A stretch of 64,000 nucleotides of DNA, from contig CM060469.1 of assembly GCA_030544235.1 (NCBI GenBank), forward strand, positions 7,054,017 to 7,118,016, given 5' to 3'. Position 1 is the stretch's first letter. Every line of letters begins with the position of its first letter. The stretch comes from Lepturacanthus savala. Taxonomy: Eukaryota; Chordata; Actinopteri; Scombriformes; Trichiuridae. The position numbers and the translations under genes are program-made. Shown one piece after another: positions 8,947-50,437 of the stretch. The notes beneath the pieces are model-generated. The model had not been told where the DNA came from and did not search any database. It worked only from the letters and a program-made list of their open reading frames with translations.

Positions 8947-11900
8947 TCACTCTGCTCCGCTCTTCTTCTCTGTTCCATTAGAAGAGTTTGACTTGTTTTC
9001 AGACGTGCCTTCACTACTCCGACCCCCCGCCCCGCTGCCGCCCCCCTGTGGCGGCTGGTGGTACAGCATGTGGAGCCGCTGGGCGTCCATGTCCGCGTCC
9101 TCCGCCCCCTCGCAGCACTTGATCCAGGGCTGGGGGATGGCCTCGATGCCGTAGTGGGCCCCGGCGATGGCCCCCGCCATGCAGGCGATGGTGTCCGTGT
9201 CCCCGCCCAGCGCCAGGCTGTACGCTATCGTCCTCTCCAGGCCCTGGTAGCTCTCAGGGAGGCTCTCCCGAGGCTGCAGGCAGTGGAGGACGCAGAAGAT
9301 GGCGGTAGGGACTGAGTGGAGGGCGGCGATGCCGTTACCTGGAAGGAAATGTTGAGCGAAACGTTAGGACGTGAAGGTGAGTCGAATCCTGCAGGAAAAG
9401 GATGGATGTGACCTAAAAAAAAAAAAAAAAAAAGCACAGACAAAAAGATGGGAGACAAATACTGACCCAGTTCTGAGATGACTTCCTCGATGCTGACCTT
9501 GCTCCTGTTCATCAGGTCTCTGATTCTATGAAGCCGCTCACAGAACGGCTTCTCTGCTTCCTTCAGGCTGAACAGACACACCGTGTTAAAGGAGGACACT
9601 TCCAGGACGGGGAGAATGATTTGTTCATTTCAGGCCTTAAATAGACATTTTTAAAATAAATGTGCATTTACCGTAAATTACCAAATAAAAGCAGAGCTTC
9701 GATTAACCGCCGGGTGATAAATAACCACTGGTTTCACATAAAAGCATAGTCTTTGGAGAAGCAGCCATGAGAAATTCAACTACGATACTGTAATCTTACT
9801 TTTGAAAAAGTTATACAGTACTCATTCTGGTTTAATAAAAGAATTTGAGTAAATTACCACATTTTCCAGGTTTGCTGAGCAAGATTTTTATCAGGAAGGA
9901 ATCAATTGTTGCCTGGTCCCAAATAAACGTCTAATCTGTGAAGCGATTGAAACGAATAAATCCTGAGCTAATATTTGGTCATTTACGGTACATAATTTCC
10001 TGACTGATTCGTGCAGCACGTACACCCTGGCATCATTCCGTGACGTCTTGTCCCCCTCCACTTCCTCCATCTCGGTGATGAGCCTGCTGACGAACTGCTG
10101 AGGCAGGTCCAGCGCCCCCTGCAGGGAGAGGTGGACGGCGAGCGCCTGCAGCACCGCCCCGTTATAGCCCAGAGAGCAGGAGTGTGTCAGCATGGCGCCC
10201 AGACGGGCAAACTGGACAGAAAAGAAGAACAGAAATGAAAGAGAGCCGGTATGTCTCGCGAATCCAACCCTGCTAGTTTCAATTTGAGTCAAATGGACAC
10301 ACAAGAATAAATCACGCTGCAAATACAGAAATGATGCAAAACCAAATACACAGAAAATACATAAAAAGAAAAATGCTGAACATGAACACATCATCTGACT
10401 GCCAAACGTTAAGTGTCCAATAAAAACTATGGTTAAATTAAATTAAAACACCCCAACATTAGCTACGTAATTATCCTGAGTTTCTATGATATTGTATAAG
10501 ATAAAAACCAAGTGTTTTAAGAGTACATAAAGGAAAACTGACCTTTTCGCTCTCCTCTGTGTGTTTTTTGACATTTGCAGCATTTTTCTTTTGCATTTGT
10601 TTTGTGGGTTTGTAAGTGTTCGCTTCTACTTCCTGCAGCATTTTTTTGTGCATTGCATGTTTGTTTGCTCGACTCACAGTTGATTGATCAGGGCTGGATG
10701 GAGATTGGTCTTAATTACTGACCCTCACATATCAACTGAGCTGCAGCATGCATGTCAACTGCTCACCCTTTTCACGTCAGCCAGAACAGGGAAAGCCAGA
10801 GCGAAGGGGGCCGCCCGCATGGCGCCCCCATTCCCGAAAGACCCCCGACCGTTGAACTGGTCCCTGGCCGGCTGGTAGATGTCACTGAGCTGAGGGGAGG
10901 ACAGCTTCTTCAACACCTGGATCACCCCGGAACCGTAACCCCGACCCGGGGACGTGCTGTACTCCTTAGCGAACCTGGAGAGGGACGAGACCTCAGGACT
11001 TCACGCCTCTATCCGCTTATTTCACAGGCCTTTAAAAAGATATTTTTATAATAATGCACAAAAAGTGTCAGCAGCAACGAGTGTTTATACACCTGCGAGC
11101 CATGTCCTGCTCATCAAATCCAGCCCGGGTGAGTAGAGACTGGATCACACAACGCGCCATCGCCGTGTCATCGCTGTACTCAAGGATACCTGAAAACACA
11201 CAGTATGAGACACAAGAACATATCAGCTGCTGATGAATTAGCTATAAATCATTCTATTCTACTATTTACATTTTTTATTTTCTGTATTAAATTCATTGAG
11301 TAAACCAAAGTATTTATATGTAAGATAATATAATCTGTTACATAAGTGCATGACACGTCAATAAAAAGAATGAAAAATTAATTAATTACAAAATATAATG
11401 AAATATATGTATAAACAGTTATTAATCTGTTAATTTTTCATGGTTCTAGCCTTTATCCACATTACTGAAAAATATTTATCAATAATTGCATCGTGTAAAA
11501 GTGTGAGAGCACTGGCCATGTGTAATAAAATGAAATAAAAAGGATATAAAATGTGAAAAAAATAAGAAAAAACAAAAATTACTGCCTTTTAGTACAACTG
11601 AGCCACTATAATTGTTGCCATTTGACAATAATATGCAATAGAAGGTTAATTATTAGTTATAGTTTATATATCAAGTATTGCTCAGCACTCTTATGCATAA
11701 ATAAACAAATTAATTATAGCTATTCAGATTAAATGCATGATTATTTATGCATATATTTATATCTTAATTTGTTTTGTTAATATCTTTTATATATATATTT
11801 ATATATATTTCTAATGTGCACAGGAGAGAGGAAAAAATCTGGAGTCACATTCCTTGTCACACTAAAACTCAGATTAGATTAGATACATAATTTATTGATC

Positions 11901-12756
11901 CTTGATCCTCCATCTGTATAATTTTTCATGTGCAATAACATAACCTACTGTGCACTAACCTACCCTACTCACTGTAGCATATCTATCTTATATTGATCTT
12001 GTGCATATGGTGCATCTATCCTATATTATATTGTGTATATATATATATATATATATATAATCACTTCTACTGTCTCTACTGCTGTTGCTAATGCAATTTC
12101 CCCACTGTGGGACAAATAAAGGATTATTTTATCTTATGTTACATAGAGAAAAAAATAATTAGTAATTCTTATTCCTGCATGGTTTATTTTGAGGTAATTG
12201 AGTAGATTATTGCACACGGAATTGGAAAAATTATGATTACCTATTCTGTATGCATTATTATTATATGCATTATTATGTATTATAAATATCTAAATATATT
12301 AAGAGGATAATACAAGTATAGTAAATATAGGCTATAAGTTAAGATATTGAATAGAAAGGATATAATATGTATACAAATATGCAAGGTAGATGTGTTATAA
12401 CAGCTTTACTGACCCATATTATCGCCCCAGATTAACACCATATATGTAACTGATGCATTAACATCTGTTTAAATCTGATTTCATGCATTTTAATCTCTCC
12501 TGCAGCACAGCCCTGTAGGTTGAGAGGAAAACTAGTCCGGTTCCATCTGGACCTCCATCCTCCACTCACCGGTTCCTTTGGTCTCGTCGTCCAGGCTGCT
12601 GAGATGCTGCAGGACGTTCTCCATCGGAACCTCCTCCGCTCCCTCGAACTCTCCGCCGACACAGTCGCCCAGCACAGCCGCCACCAGCGCTCCCCTGAAC
12701 CGGGACAAAGACGCCGGGCCCCCCGCTGCCACCGCTCTCACCGCCGGCACCGCCAT
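8947..12756 (-). CDS. adprs: ADP-ribosylserine hydrolase (ARH3)
   Basis: Six exons on minus: 12756-12570, 11189-11093, 10974-10767, 10211-10024, 9567-9467 and 9338-8947. They join in phase to 390 residues (human 363). The enzyme removes ADP-ribose from serine after DNA damage and degrades poly(ADP-ribose), in the nucleus and mitochondria. The two-Mg site is intact: Glu38 in GDCVGGEFEG, SDDTAMA early in exon 2 and GGDTDTIA in the last exon. QFNGRGSFGNGGAMR and LTHSCSLGYNGAVLQALAVH are also family hallmarks. The exon 4 donor is best placed at 10024|10023 (GTACGT), because that gives the frame matching DARVLKEAEKP. The C-terminus carries a ~35-residue Gly/Ser/Lys-rich extension absent from the human protein. 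The start lies in a GC-rich first exon. Confidence 0.95.
11875..12136. mobile_element. Non-LTR element tail in adprs intron 1
   Basis: The sequence runs from 'gattagattagatacataat' through a (TA)n at about 12035-12059 to 'aatttccccactgtgggaca' and 'aaataaaggattattttatc', a familiar fish LINE-type 3' end. No coding frame. The rest of the 1.4-kb intron (11190-12569) is very AT-rich and empty of exons. Confidence 0.45.
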
Positions 12757-14024
12757 TCTTCCGCCGGAGACGCTGGAAGTAAACGGCGAGAGATCACTCC
12801 GCCGGCCTGACGAACGCAGGGAGAGTTAATATCAAGAAGAACAGCAGCCGCCGCTCCGCTGGCCTCTCTACTGCTTCCTGAAAACCATTTTATGCCTGTT
12901 TGACCCCCGTCAAAGAGTCGGCTCGTCGAACGTAGAAATGCCAGTAAATAGACCGAGTTTACATTCAGAGGCAGGCGGCAGTCCGGTCTAGTTAATCTAG
13001 ATCTATACCAGGAAATGCGCTGGATACCGAAGTGGATGTAATGAACGCGAAGCAAAAATTCCATCTTAAGACAGGGGCGTCAAATTCAATTTCATCCAGA
13101 GCCACATCTAATTATGTTTGCCCTCAAAAGGCCGATTGTAAAAATTCTATAAATGCGTCTACTTGTTGTCACGTTACATAACTGGCTCTCCATTCATAGT
13201 AGTGTCTGAATAATTATTACTAATAATTGCTTAATTAAGTACATTGGAGTCAATTCAGTTTAAGGATAGGTGTGGCAAGGAAGGTGCATTTAAAAATATT
13301 AAAAATTGTAAATTGAAATGCAGCAATCTGGTGCAATTTCAGAGCAAAATCAAGATGCTATCGATCATCAATAATCACATGCATATCAGATTGATTTGCA
13401 AATTAATCTCAGATTTCCATCTGCTCTAAATGTACCCTAAAGGTTTATTTTCAAATTTTTAATACTCTTAACATGTGAGTGGACAAATATGCTTCAGTTT
13501 TTTAAATCTACTAAAAACAATTGTCTTAATTATCACTGTTCTTGACTCTTTATGTGGAATCTTCTAATTATGAACTCACGCTTCCCGTGTCCTCTGAACA
13601 ATTGTATGTTGCGCGCATACATCTATCATTACGGTACCACTATACATTTGTTAAGATCGCCCCCTGCTGGACAGGAGCACTAAGAGCCTATGGGAATTTT
13701 CAATCGTGGTTTCTCACTGCTACATTTGATTTAACGGTAAATTATTCAATATTTAGAATAAAATAATAACTAAAAATGAATTATTGAAAATATGACCTCA
13801 GAGGTTAACATTTAGATACAAGAATATCAATGCAAACAAATCAGTACTAGAAATTCAATGGCTTTTGATTGTGTAAATGTTTCCTTTAAATGACTTTTTA
13901 ACTTAAATAAAGTCGAAAGTATATGATTATTATGTGTATGTTTATTTATTTAGTTGTTTTACAGTTTTTACACAGTTCATGTATTTTTTCCAGCGTCCTA
14001 CTCACACACACATTATAACCCCTA

Positions 14025-14400
14025 ACCTCAACTGGACGCTGCTGAAGTCAGTTTCTGATTCGTTGTTAAGGGGAAAAGTTCAAACAAAGATAAATAAATG
14101 ATATTTAGCACCGGATTTTCAGTTATTTCACCGCTCACTAAAGCATTAGACATCTTAGTAAAACTCCTAATGCTGTTTAATCCCGCTTTCGAATGTGTGA
14201 AACCTTTATATTCTTATGAAAACAGAAAAAAACTTGTACTAACGCTGCGCTGGACGTGTAGCCACGCCCACATCACCGTCAATCACCGCCCACATCAAAG
14301 ATGTCACCGTGGTATGTTCATGACAGGTCGGAATTTATAAAACTATATTTATAGACTGCAGAAATATTTAATACACGTGAATGCTTTCTTCAATATATAA
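14025..14400 (-). repeat. Inverted repeat, left arm
   Basis: Read in reverse complement, this stretch aligns with two blocks on plus. The part at about 14285-14385 matches 14760-14865 (shared 'ttctgcagt', 'aattccgac', 'tcatgaac', 'gtgggcgg'). The part at 14025-14260 matches 15430-15655 (shared 'ttccccttaac', 'acgaa', 'ctgacttc'). By eye, identity is roughly 80% in the best blocks. The arm is non-coding. Confidence 0.65.
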
Positions 14401-14754
14401 TATTGATTTAAGGCTCTCTTAAAGATAATAAACATACAATGAACATAACTGCTTTCAATTCAACATTTATAGGCTGCATTAATAATCATATAAATATTTG
14501 AATTAATCAAATTGTTATGAACAGATGACAGTACTACGTCTATAATTACATTTCTCTAGAGGATATCCAGTACTTCACTTTTTTAAAAAATATATATTTA
14601 AACCAATTTATTTATTAATGGTGTATTTTGTCATGTTTTATGTCCAAAATGTAAAACGATAGCCTTGAGTCTATTTGTGTAAAGAGTATTTTGAGACTAA
14701 TGCAAACAAATACCGAAAGGAAAAGTAGTAAATTCCCATTCTTTGCCTTTTTAA

Positions 14755-15655
14755 GTATTTACATGTGTTATAGTAAACATTTCTGCAGTATATAATTATA
14801 TTTGTAGAAATTCCGACTTATCATGAACGTAACACAGTGACGTCATTAAAGTGGGCGGGGCTAGATGTCCAATACCTCCAGCCCCGCCTTCCCATAGGCT
14901 GCAGCCATTAGCTCCTTGTAAAAAGGGCAATTTCACTGTTTTTTTCCCCATCTAAACCATATTAGACCAGGTCCAGATACAACAAATAGCAAAACATAAA
15001 TAAATGAATGAATAAATAAATACCAAGAGTTATATAAATAGAATAATACTATCATATAATATAATTCCTAATGTATTTATCTATTTTTTTGTAATATATT
15101 AGCAGCAGTAACATGTATTAATGAGGCTCTGGATTCTCTTTAACTTGTTAGTAGCCTGTACTTGAACAAAACAATAAAACAGAAAAATAATAACTTTTTA
15201 TAACCACAAATATTAACATAAAAACCTTTATTTATATCACAAAAATCAAGCCGCAGCGATAACAAAACAATCTCTGCAAGATCCTGGAGAGACTGATGAC
15301 TACATATAAATATTATAGTCCATTATAGTCCATTTCAGACAAGCTGCTGCTAAATGGCACTAAATCTTACACATTGAACCTTTAATCTAGCCCAGATTTA
15401 ATGACTCTACTGATTTTGGATTTAGATGCGATTAAAAAGCAGTGAAATCGCCCTTTATTTTTCTTTTTATAAGTACAAATAAAGGTCTCACAAATCTTAA
15501 AGGTGTTATTAAGAAATTCTAAAAATGTTCTCACAAGTGTAGACTATGAAAAAAAAGGATAATCAGCTTTTAAATATAATTATTTATTCTTTTTTTCCTT
15601 AACTTTCCCCTTAACTACGAACCGGAAGCTGACTTCGGCGTCGTGGAGCTGGGTG
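14755..15655 (+). repeat. Inverted repeat, right arm (reaches zmym4 proximal promoter)
   Basis: The partner of the left arm at 14025-14400, interrupted by ~550 bases (14880-15430) with no counterpart on the left. Its outer end includes the ETS-like CCGGAAG just upstream of the zmym4 start, so the repeat covers sequence now lying in or next to the promoter. It may be a DNA transposon with long inverted ends or a local inverted duplication. Confidence 0.6.
15622..15628 (+). promoter_or_regulatory. ETS-type site in zmym4 proximal promoter
   Basis: CCGGAAG lies 65 bases before the zmym4 ATG in a TATA-less, locally GC-richer stretch. Such sites are common in housekeeping vertebrate promoters. This is assignment by motif only. 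Confidence 0.35.
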
Positions 15656-15692
15656 GGTGTTTGAAGCGCGGCGTCTGCAGCATAATTAAAAC

Positions 15693-41748
<26,056 letters not shown>

Positions 41749-43874
41749 CATGAAGCTGTTGATCCACAACTGAACAGTTCACAGTGAATTAAGCTGCATT
41801 TTCACTCATCGGTCATTTCAGACTGACACCGGCAGATCTCTGATGACGCCAGGACGCTGAGAAGATAGAACCCGCAGAGATGCAGTGAATTGAGTTTATG
41901 AGCGTGGGATCATGGTGTTTTAGTTTCCTGGATCTTCAGATAAATGCACAATGAGTTTACAAACATCTGATACTGTTAAATATGAAAAAGGGAGTGATAA
42001 AGGGTACATTGTTAGCTCCATAGTCTTTTCTCACACCAGAGTGACAGATCATCACATGTGGCAGGTTTATTTGCTACCAGTGAGTGGCGTAAATGAGCGT
42101 TTCCGTCCATCTGTTGAACAGAAATCTGTTTTTATCACTTCTTTCTATCATAGACTGTAACGACTTATCTTAATTTTGAAGGTAAATGCTGGTGTTTTAG
42201 GATCGTTCCTTTTCAATTTCACCAAAACCTGAAAGAATTCACGCTTTGAATAGCGCAGCGTATCACTTGGTGACACAGACAGCTGATGAATGACACTATA
42301 AACATAGAGTTAAAGGAAATCCTGACAATATTTCTCATCATCACCGAATCCCATGAAAAGACAATGGGATCTTTTTATGGGATTTATTGACAGTAAAAAA
42401 AAACGTATGCAGTATATTCATCATATCAGAGATGTATGACATTTGATTAGGAGCCAATATTGGATCAAAAATATATATATATATATATATCAATATAACT
42501 CTTCTTATCATATTAGAGGAGACTTATGGTGCCTCCCTTTTTATTTTGCCTTTGATTTTATTACTAACTAGTTATCTGTTGCTTTTTTTATATATATTTT
42601 GATGCTGTCTGGCCTTATTTCCTCCCCAACAACTCTCTCTCTCTTCTACTCTGTATGTCCATTGGCGATTTTACTTATTACCTCAGGAGGTAATCCTTTA
42701 TGTTTGTCATATCCTATTATGTATAATCCTTACTAACAGTGCCATCATGTCTTCTTCTGGAACATTTTGCTTTTTTCCCCCTTTTCCTTTGTTCTATAAT
42801 CTAAGGTTTGGAGATGGGAGACATCTGATGGGATGGGAGGATCAGCAGAAGACAACTCAGTACCGGCAAAGTACTTTTCTTAAGGTAGTCCTGTATTATA
42901 ATTAAAGTTCTCTATGGTTTGTGGTATAAGATGGTTTTCATCGGTCATACATACAATCAAAATCAAGTATTACTGGATGACGGCGTGCCTAAGGTATTTA
43001 CCCCTGTGTCAGCAGCGGTAATCAATAAGTTTCTAGTCATTCCTGTTATATATAGTAGATTATAGGCATTGTATTCCTGACTTCTTTCTAATTTGGGATA
43101 TAGGTCGTCATGGTGACTCACCATAGAGACAACACGGATGACCTGATTGGCCCATAGAGCATTTAGAGCTGTGTCTGAACCTGCCTTTTAATACATTGTG
43201 GAATGCATCTCGATGCATTGGACAAGCATTGCACCATTGTTATTGCAAAAGTTAAATTGGTTTTCTTCAGACAGTCGACTAGAAACTTAAAAAACAAAGA
43301 AAATGTGATACACATGTTGCTGTCTTGAGATTTAATTTAGTTTTGTGGTCATAAATACTCCTCTATCCCACATAGGGCAGCAGGGTGCTGGTTCTTTTTT
43401 TTATTATTGGGATCATTGCATGATAATGGAAATGAAATGTGATGTTGAGAGTGTACTTAAAGTTTGTGCAGTTTTGAAACATCAATTCATAAAATGTTTT
43501 AAGTTTTTTTGTGTGTGTGTTTGACTGGGTTTTAAGATTAAGGTTGTATTTTCTCTCTGTTGTCATGGCGATGGATCTGTTGCGATGTGAACATGGTACC
43601 CTGAGTTGGGATTTTAATGTCAAGAATGAATATTAATTTATATATTATACGTCAGTTTTTATATATTCAATCAAGTGTATTTACTGTATATAAATCATAG
43701 ACTGATATAATTAATACTGAATGTACTGTACATAGTGGAGTCCTCGCAAACAAAATGAGGACATTCCACTTTAAACCACAATTTCTTTTTATGTACCTAG
43801 AGAATATCCTGGTAACATCATTCACACAAGTTTTTTTTTTTTTTTTTAATGTACCTACATCATCTGTTTAGTGG
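41749..43874. other. zmym4 3' UTR and spacer to hsp30-like gene
   Basis: After the TGA at 41746-41748 there is AT-rich non-coding DNA with a short (TA)n at about 42471-42490. No clear canonical polyA signal stands out; ATTAAA near 42901 is a candidate. No further gene is seen. Confidence 0.5.
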
Positions 43875-43990
43875 AGAATATTCTAGTAACGTCACGTTGT
43901 TTCTGAGAAACAGCTCCACCCAGTGGAGAGTTGTGGTAACGACAGGAAAGTTCTTGAAGATACTGGATCTTCTCCAGTTGGGATATAAAA
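43875..43990 (+). promoter_or_regulatory. Heat shock promoter: HSEs and TATA box
   Basis: A GAA-TA-TTC unit at 43876-43883 and a perfect three-unit element GAA-AG-TTC-TT-GAA at 43946-43958 match heat shock factor sites. A looser TTC/GAA pair is at 43901-43909. TATAAAA at 43984-43990 sits ~26 bases below the strong HSE and ~95 bases above the ATG at 44083. The arrangement predicts HSF1-driven induction. Confidence 0.85.
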
Positions 43991-44082
43991 GCCGGGGCCA
44001 GTCCCACTGCTGAGACACAAAGAAACACAAGAAGAGAACGGACTCACAGAGTTTCATCTCACAACAAGACTCAACCCTGAAG

Positions 44083-44616
44083 ATGCTGTGCTCTTATCGA
44101 CTCCGGCCTGCTCTCAGTCCATTCCTGGACTGGCCAGAGGTCAAACCCCTGCTCCACCAGCCTGACCTGCTGCACAGGAACCTCCAAGAGCTCATGGATG
44201 AACTTCAAATCCAGATCACGGCGCCTTTCCGAACCGTCATTCCTGTGCAACCGGTCTCCTACCAGCTGGAGAAAGAAGGCGACCACCCCAGCCTGACCTT
44301 GGACACTCAGGGTTTTTCCCCAGAGGAGCTGTCCGTCAAACAGGTGGGCGGCAAGCTGAGAGTCAGCGGGAAGACGGAGAAGAGGCAGGAGGACGGGGAA
44401 GGCCGCCGCTCATACAGACGCCAGGAGTTCACGCAGGAGTTTGACCTCCCCGAAGGGATGAACCCCGACGCCATCGCCTGCCTCCTGGATCCAGACGGGA
44501 AGATCCACATCCGTGCGGCCGACGCTCCAAGTGTGGCTGGGACAGAGCTGAATATCGAGAGGAGCCGGGAGGAGGAAACACCCAGCACAGACCTGGAAAC
44601 ATGGACTGAGATGTAA
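44083..44616 (+). CDS. hsp30: Small heat shock protein, hsp30 class
   Basis: An intronless gene for 177 residues, the usual form of fish and amphibian hsp30-class genes. Small heat shock proteins are ATP-independent holdase chaperones in the cytosol. The N-terminal part (MLCSYRLRPALSPFLDWPEV) is typical of the class. The alpha-crystallin domain spans roughly residues 62-147, with LDTQGFSPEELSVKQVGGKL and EFTQEFDLPEGMNPDAIAC as its core strands. A C-terminal LNI at about residue 155 may serve as the I-x-I anchoring motif, followed by an acidic tail. Heat shock elements and TATAAAA lie just upstream, and AATAAA at 44920-44925 downstream. It sits between zmym4 and a convergent tubulin gene with no functional link to either. 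The exact hspb number is not assigned. Confidence 0.93.
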   Translation: MLCSYRLRPALSPFLDWPEVKPLLHQPDLLHRNLQELMDELQIQITAPFRTVIPVQPVSYQLEKEGDHPSLTLDTQGFSPEELSVKQVGGKLRVSGKTEKRQEDGEGRRSYRRQEFTQEFDLPEGMNPDAIACLLDPDGKIHIRAADAPSVAGTELNIERSREEETPSTDLETWTEM

Positions 44617-44840
44617 TAATAACTCAGTTATATAGCGCTTTATCGTTGGGAGAATCACACATCAGCTTGAGGTGGAGGATCAGTAAGCCAATTACAGTGG
44701 GGGGTGATTATGTGACCAGATGGTTAGGAATTAATCCGGGACACCGGGAAAACCCCCCTTATCTTTGCGATAAGTGGCCTGGGATCTTTAATGACCACAA
44801 AGGATCAGGACCTGGGTTTAACGTCCTGTTCAGCATATGT
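44617..44840 (+). repeat. Fish dispersed repeat in hsp30-like 3' UTR
   Basis: Carries 'cagttatatagcgctttatc' and 'tgggatctttaatgaccaca', phrases that recur in many fish repeats. It directly follows the stop codon and precedes the AATAAA at 44920-44925. Non-coding. Confidence 0.45.
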
Positions 44841-44919
44841 TGTCGTGCCAATGTACAGTCAGTGTTCTTTTAAAATGTCAAATGATGATATATGCGCATC
44901 TGTTTACATGTAAATACGA

Positions 44920-44925
44920 AATAAA
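44920..44925 (+). terminator. PolyA signal AATAAA of hsp30-like gene
   Basis: First AATAAA after the hsp30-like stop, about 300 bases downstream. Confidence 0.6.
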
Positions 44926-46846
44926 TATGTTTCTTCAAAGGTGAAAAGGGTTTTTGTTTAATTTCTAACCTCCTGGGACCCAAGGGAGGAGAAATATTAT
45001 TATTATTATCACATTTCAAAAGATATTTTTTTTTTTAAACTCAACTTGATTCAAATTTGACACATGTACTGCACTGCATGTCAGGACTTGATGGATCTAA
45101 AACAGAGCACAACACTATAAGAAATTAGAAAAGACCTAAGTACCAAGACCTGATGTGTATCACAATAAAAATACCTGTTTCCCCTCTGAAAATAACGAGC
45201 TATGTTCTGCAAATTCACACAAATCGAGCTGTTCACTCACCAAATGAATCACATTCTAACAAAAAAGAAGCCATTTGAATGATGAAAACCATGTTTGTCT
45301 CTCATTTTTACGTAAAAAGTGCTGCTTTTGATGCTTTGATGCCGACATTTTCATTAAAAACTATTATTTCAAGTATAAATGGTATGATAAAACAGAGTCT
45401 CCCAAATAAAACATCAATATAATACATTATCTTTCTCTGATCATGTCTCTCTGCATGTGAAGGAAATAACAGGAAGCTTTATATCCCAATGAGGTGTTAT
45501 CTGTCATTCAAATGCTCCAGATTCTTTCCCTGCTCTGCTGCAGTCAACAGGTGCTGGTTGATTCATCATCGGATGTTATCAGGTCTGTGGCTCGTCGTGC
45601 CGGATAACTTCCTGTGATTTGATGGACGGGCACCGAAAACGCTGCTTTCATGGCTGATTTTTGCATATACGGATGTGACTTATCATCAGATATAAAATAC
45701 ATGAAACATGAGCAGAATGTGGGTCACACGCTGGGATTTGTGTGGGTCGACTGAGCATTAACTGGAGGCGACAGATCAACAGGAGTCCTATTTAGAGAAA
45801 TGAAATACTACTGAACTTATTTGACAGACAGGATTTCATTCTCAAATAGCCATTGAACATCTATTATTAGTAATGGAAATATCATGTCAATGTACTAGTA
45901 GTTAAGGCCAAGTTGTTTTAAGGCTCTGCCCACACACACACACACACTATATACACACTATATAAATGAAATTTCAGCTCATATTTACAGCAACAGTAAT
46001 CCAGATGACAAGCAACAATTTGTGAAAACTTTATTAAAACCCAGCTACACGTTTTATGCCTTTATAACAGCAAGCACACTAACAGCAATGTACCAGTGAC
46101 CAGTTCCTGACATTCTGTTTTCAGCTTTTCAGTCTCGGTGCAGTTTCTCGTTCGTTTGATGAATGAAATAATACATTCTACATGTTTTAAAAAACAGATA
46201 CCTCATTTAGGAACGTGTAATGGAATGGAATAAGTGTCAAATCCAGAGTGTCTTGAACAGGTCAGAGTTACATCGGCTTTATTGAGATTGGGCAGAAGTG
46301 TAAAACATCAATGGCTCTATAACACACCAAAAAGACAACAGGTGCCTGGTGTGAACAGAAAGTACTGCAAAGTAAAGAGGAGGTTAATGTTAACCTTGTA
46401 CGATTGCTCAACAGCTCTTCACAGTTTAAAAAAAAAAATCTACATCCAAAAGAGAAGAGAAAACAGCAAATACGTGTGACAAGATGACAGACAACATTCA
46501 AACCCCACAGAAATCCCTTTGCTCTCCTGCTAATAAAGCCTAGTTTATACTTCTGTGTATGTAGCTACGCTGGTGATGTGATGCAGACCTTGTGCATTTG
46601 AATTTCTGCGTTGAGGGAACATGTTGGTCTGCAGAATCCTTGCTTTCTCTTCACAAATAACACATACTCCTGACTGTATGTATCAGACTTTTTTTCCCTT
46701 TGCCTGTTTATTTTTATTCTTGTACCAGGATGGAGCGTGTGCGTTTGGAGCTCATTGATATCAAAGAGCAAATGCTTTTATTGCAAATGTTGGAAGCGCG
46801 GTGTAGCTACGTACGCAGACGTATATCCTAGGCTTAAGGCTGAAAT
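44926..46846. other. Spacer between hsp30-like gene and beta-tubulin (convergent)
   Basis: Non-coding. Holds a short CA-rich stretch near 45929-45948 and a Harbinger-like remnant at 46538-46833. TTTATT at 46847-46852 (AATAAA on minus) is the likely tubulin polyA signal. Confidence 0.55.
46538..46833. mobile_element. PIF/Harbinger-like remnant
   Basis: Inverted ends 'gcctagtttatacttctgtg' and (on minus) 'gcctaggatatacgtctgcg' enclose ~300 bases. Inside, plus-strand sequence near 46730-46785 could read MERVRLELIDIKEQMLLLQ, similar to the short leader found in fish Harbinger elements. The frame is not preserved beyond that. TTA/TAA-like bases flank the ends. Confidence 0.5.
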
Positions 46847-46947
46847 TTTATTTCATTTTAAAGCCAATGTTGCGGTAAAAGATGTGAACCAGCCCTAACT
46901 ATTGCATAGTAAGAAAGAGGTCATGGTAGAGGGAGTGGAGGGGGGGT

Positions 46948-50221
<3,274 letters not shown>

Positions 50222-50361
50222 TTTTATTTTTGGTCGAAATATAAAATATAACTCTTAAGCAGCGATTGGAACAGATAAAGTTGCGACCGTTGACGCTCCT
50301 GGAAACGGACTAACCTGGTGAGGTAGCCGCGCTGCCAGCTACAGACCAGCCGCTGAACCTG

Positions 50362-50437
50362 ATTGGACCACCTGCACGTCAGTCAAAATATCAGGCGTCT
50401 CATTGGTGGAAATTTCTTGGTTAAGGGCTTTGATTGG
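50362..50437 (-). promoter_or_regulatory. CCAAT boxes upstream of beta-tubulin
   Basis: ATTGG at 50362-50366, 50402-50406 and 50433-50437 reads as three CCAAT boxes on the tubulin strand, 140-220 bases before its ATG. A fourth is at 50265-50269. Clustered CCAAT boxes suggest NF-Y control; this rests on motifs alone. Confidence 0.5.

Larger units (their letters stand above)
12757..15692. other. Divergent intergenic region between adprs (-) and zmym4 (+)
   Basis: No gene is seen. It holds a fragment at 13068-13145 resembling the fish hAT-type repeat 'caggggtgtcaaa', then AT-rich DNA. Two inverted homologous arms (about 14025-14400 against 14755-14880 plus 15430-15655) follow. A CRE-like TGACGTCA at 14838-14845 and a GC box at 14853-14860 lie in the right arm. 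Confidence 0.6.
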
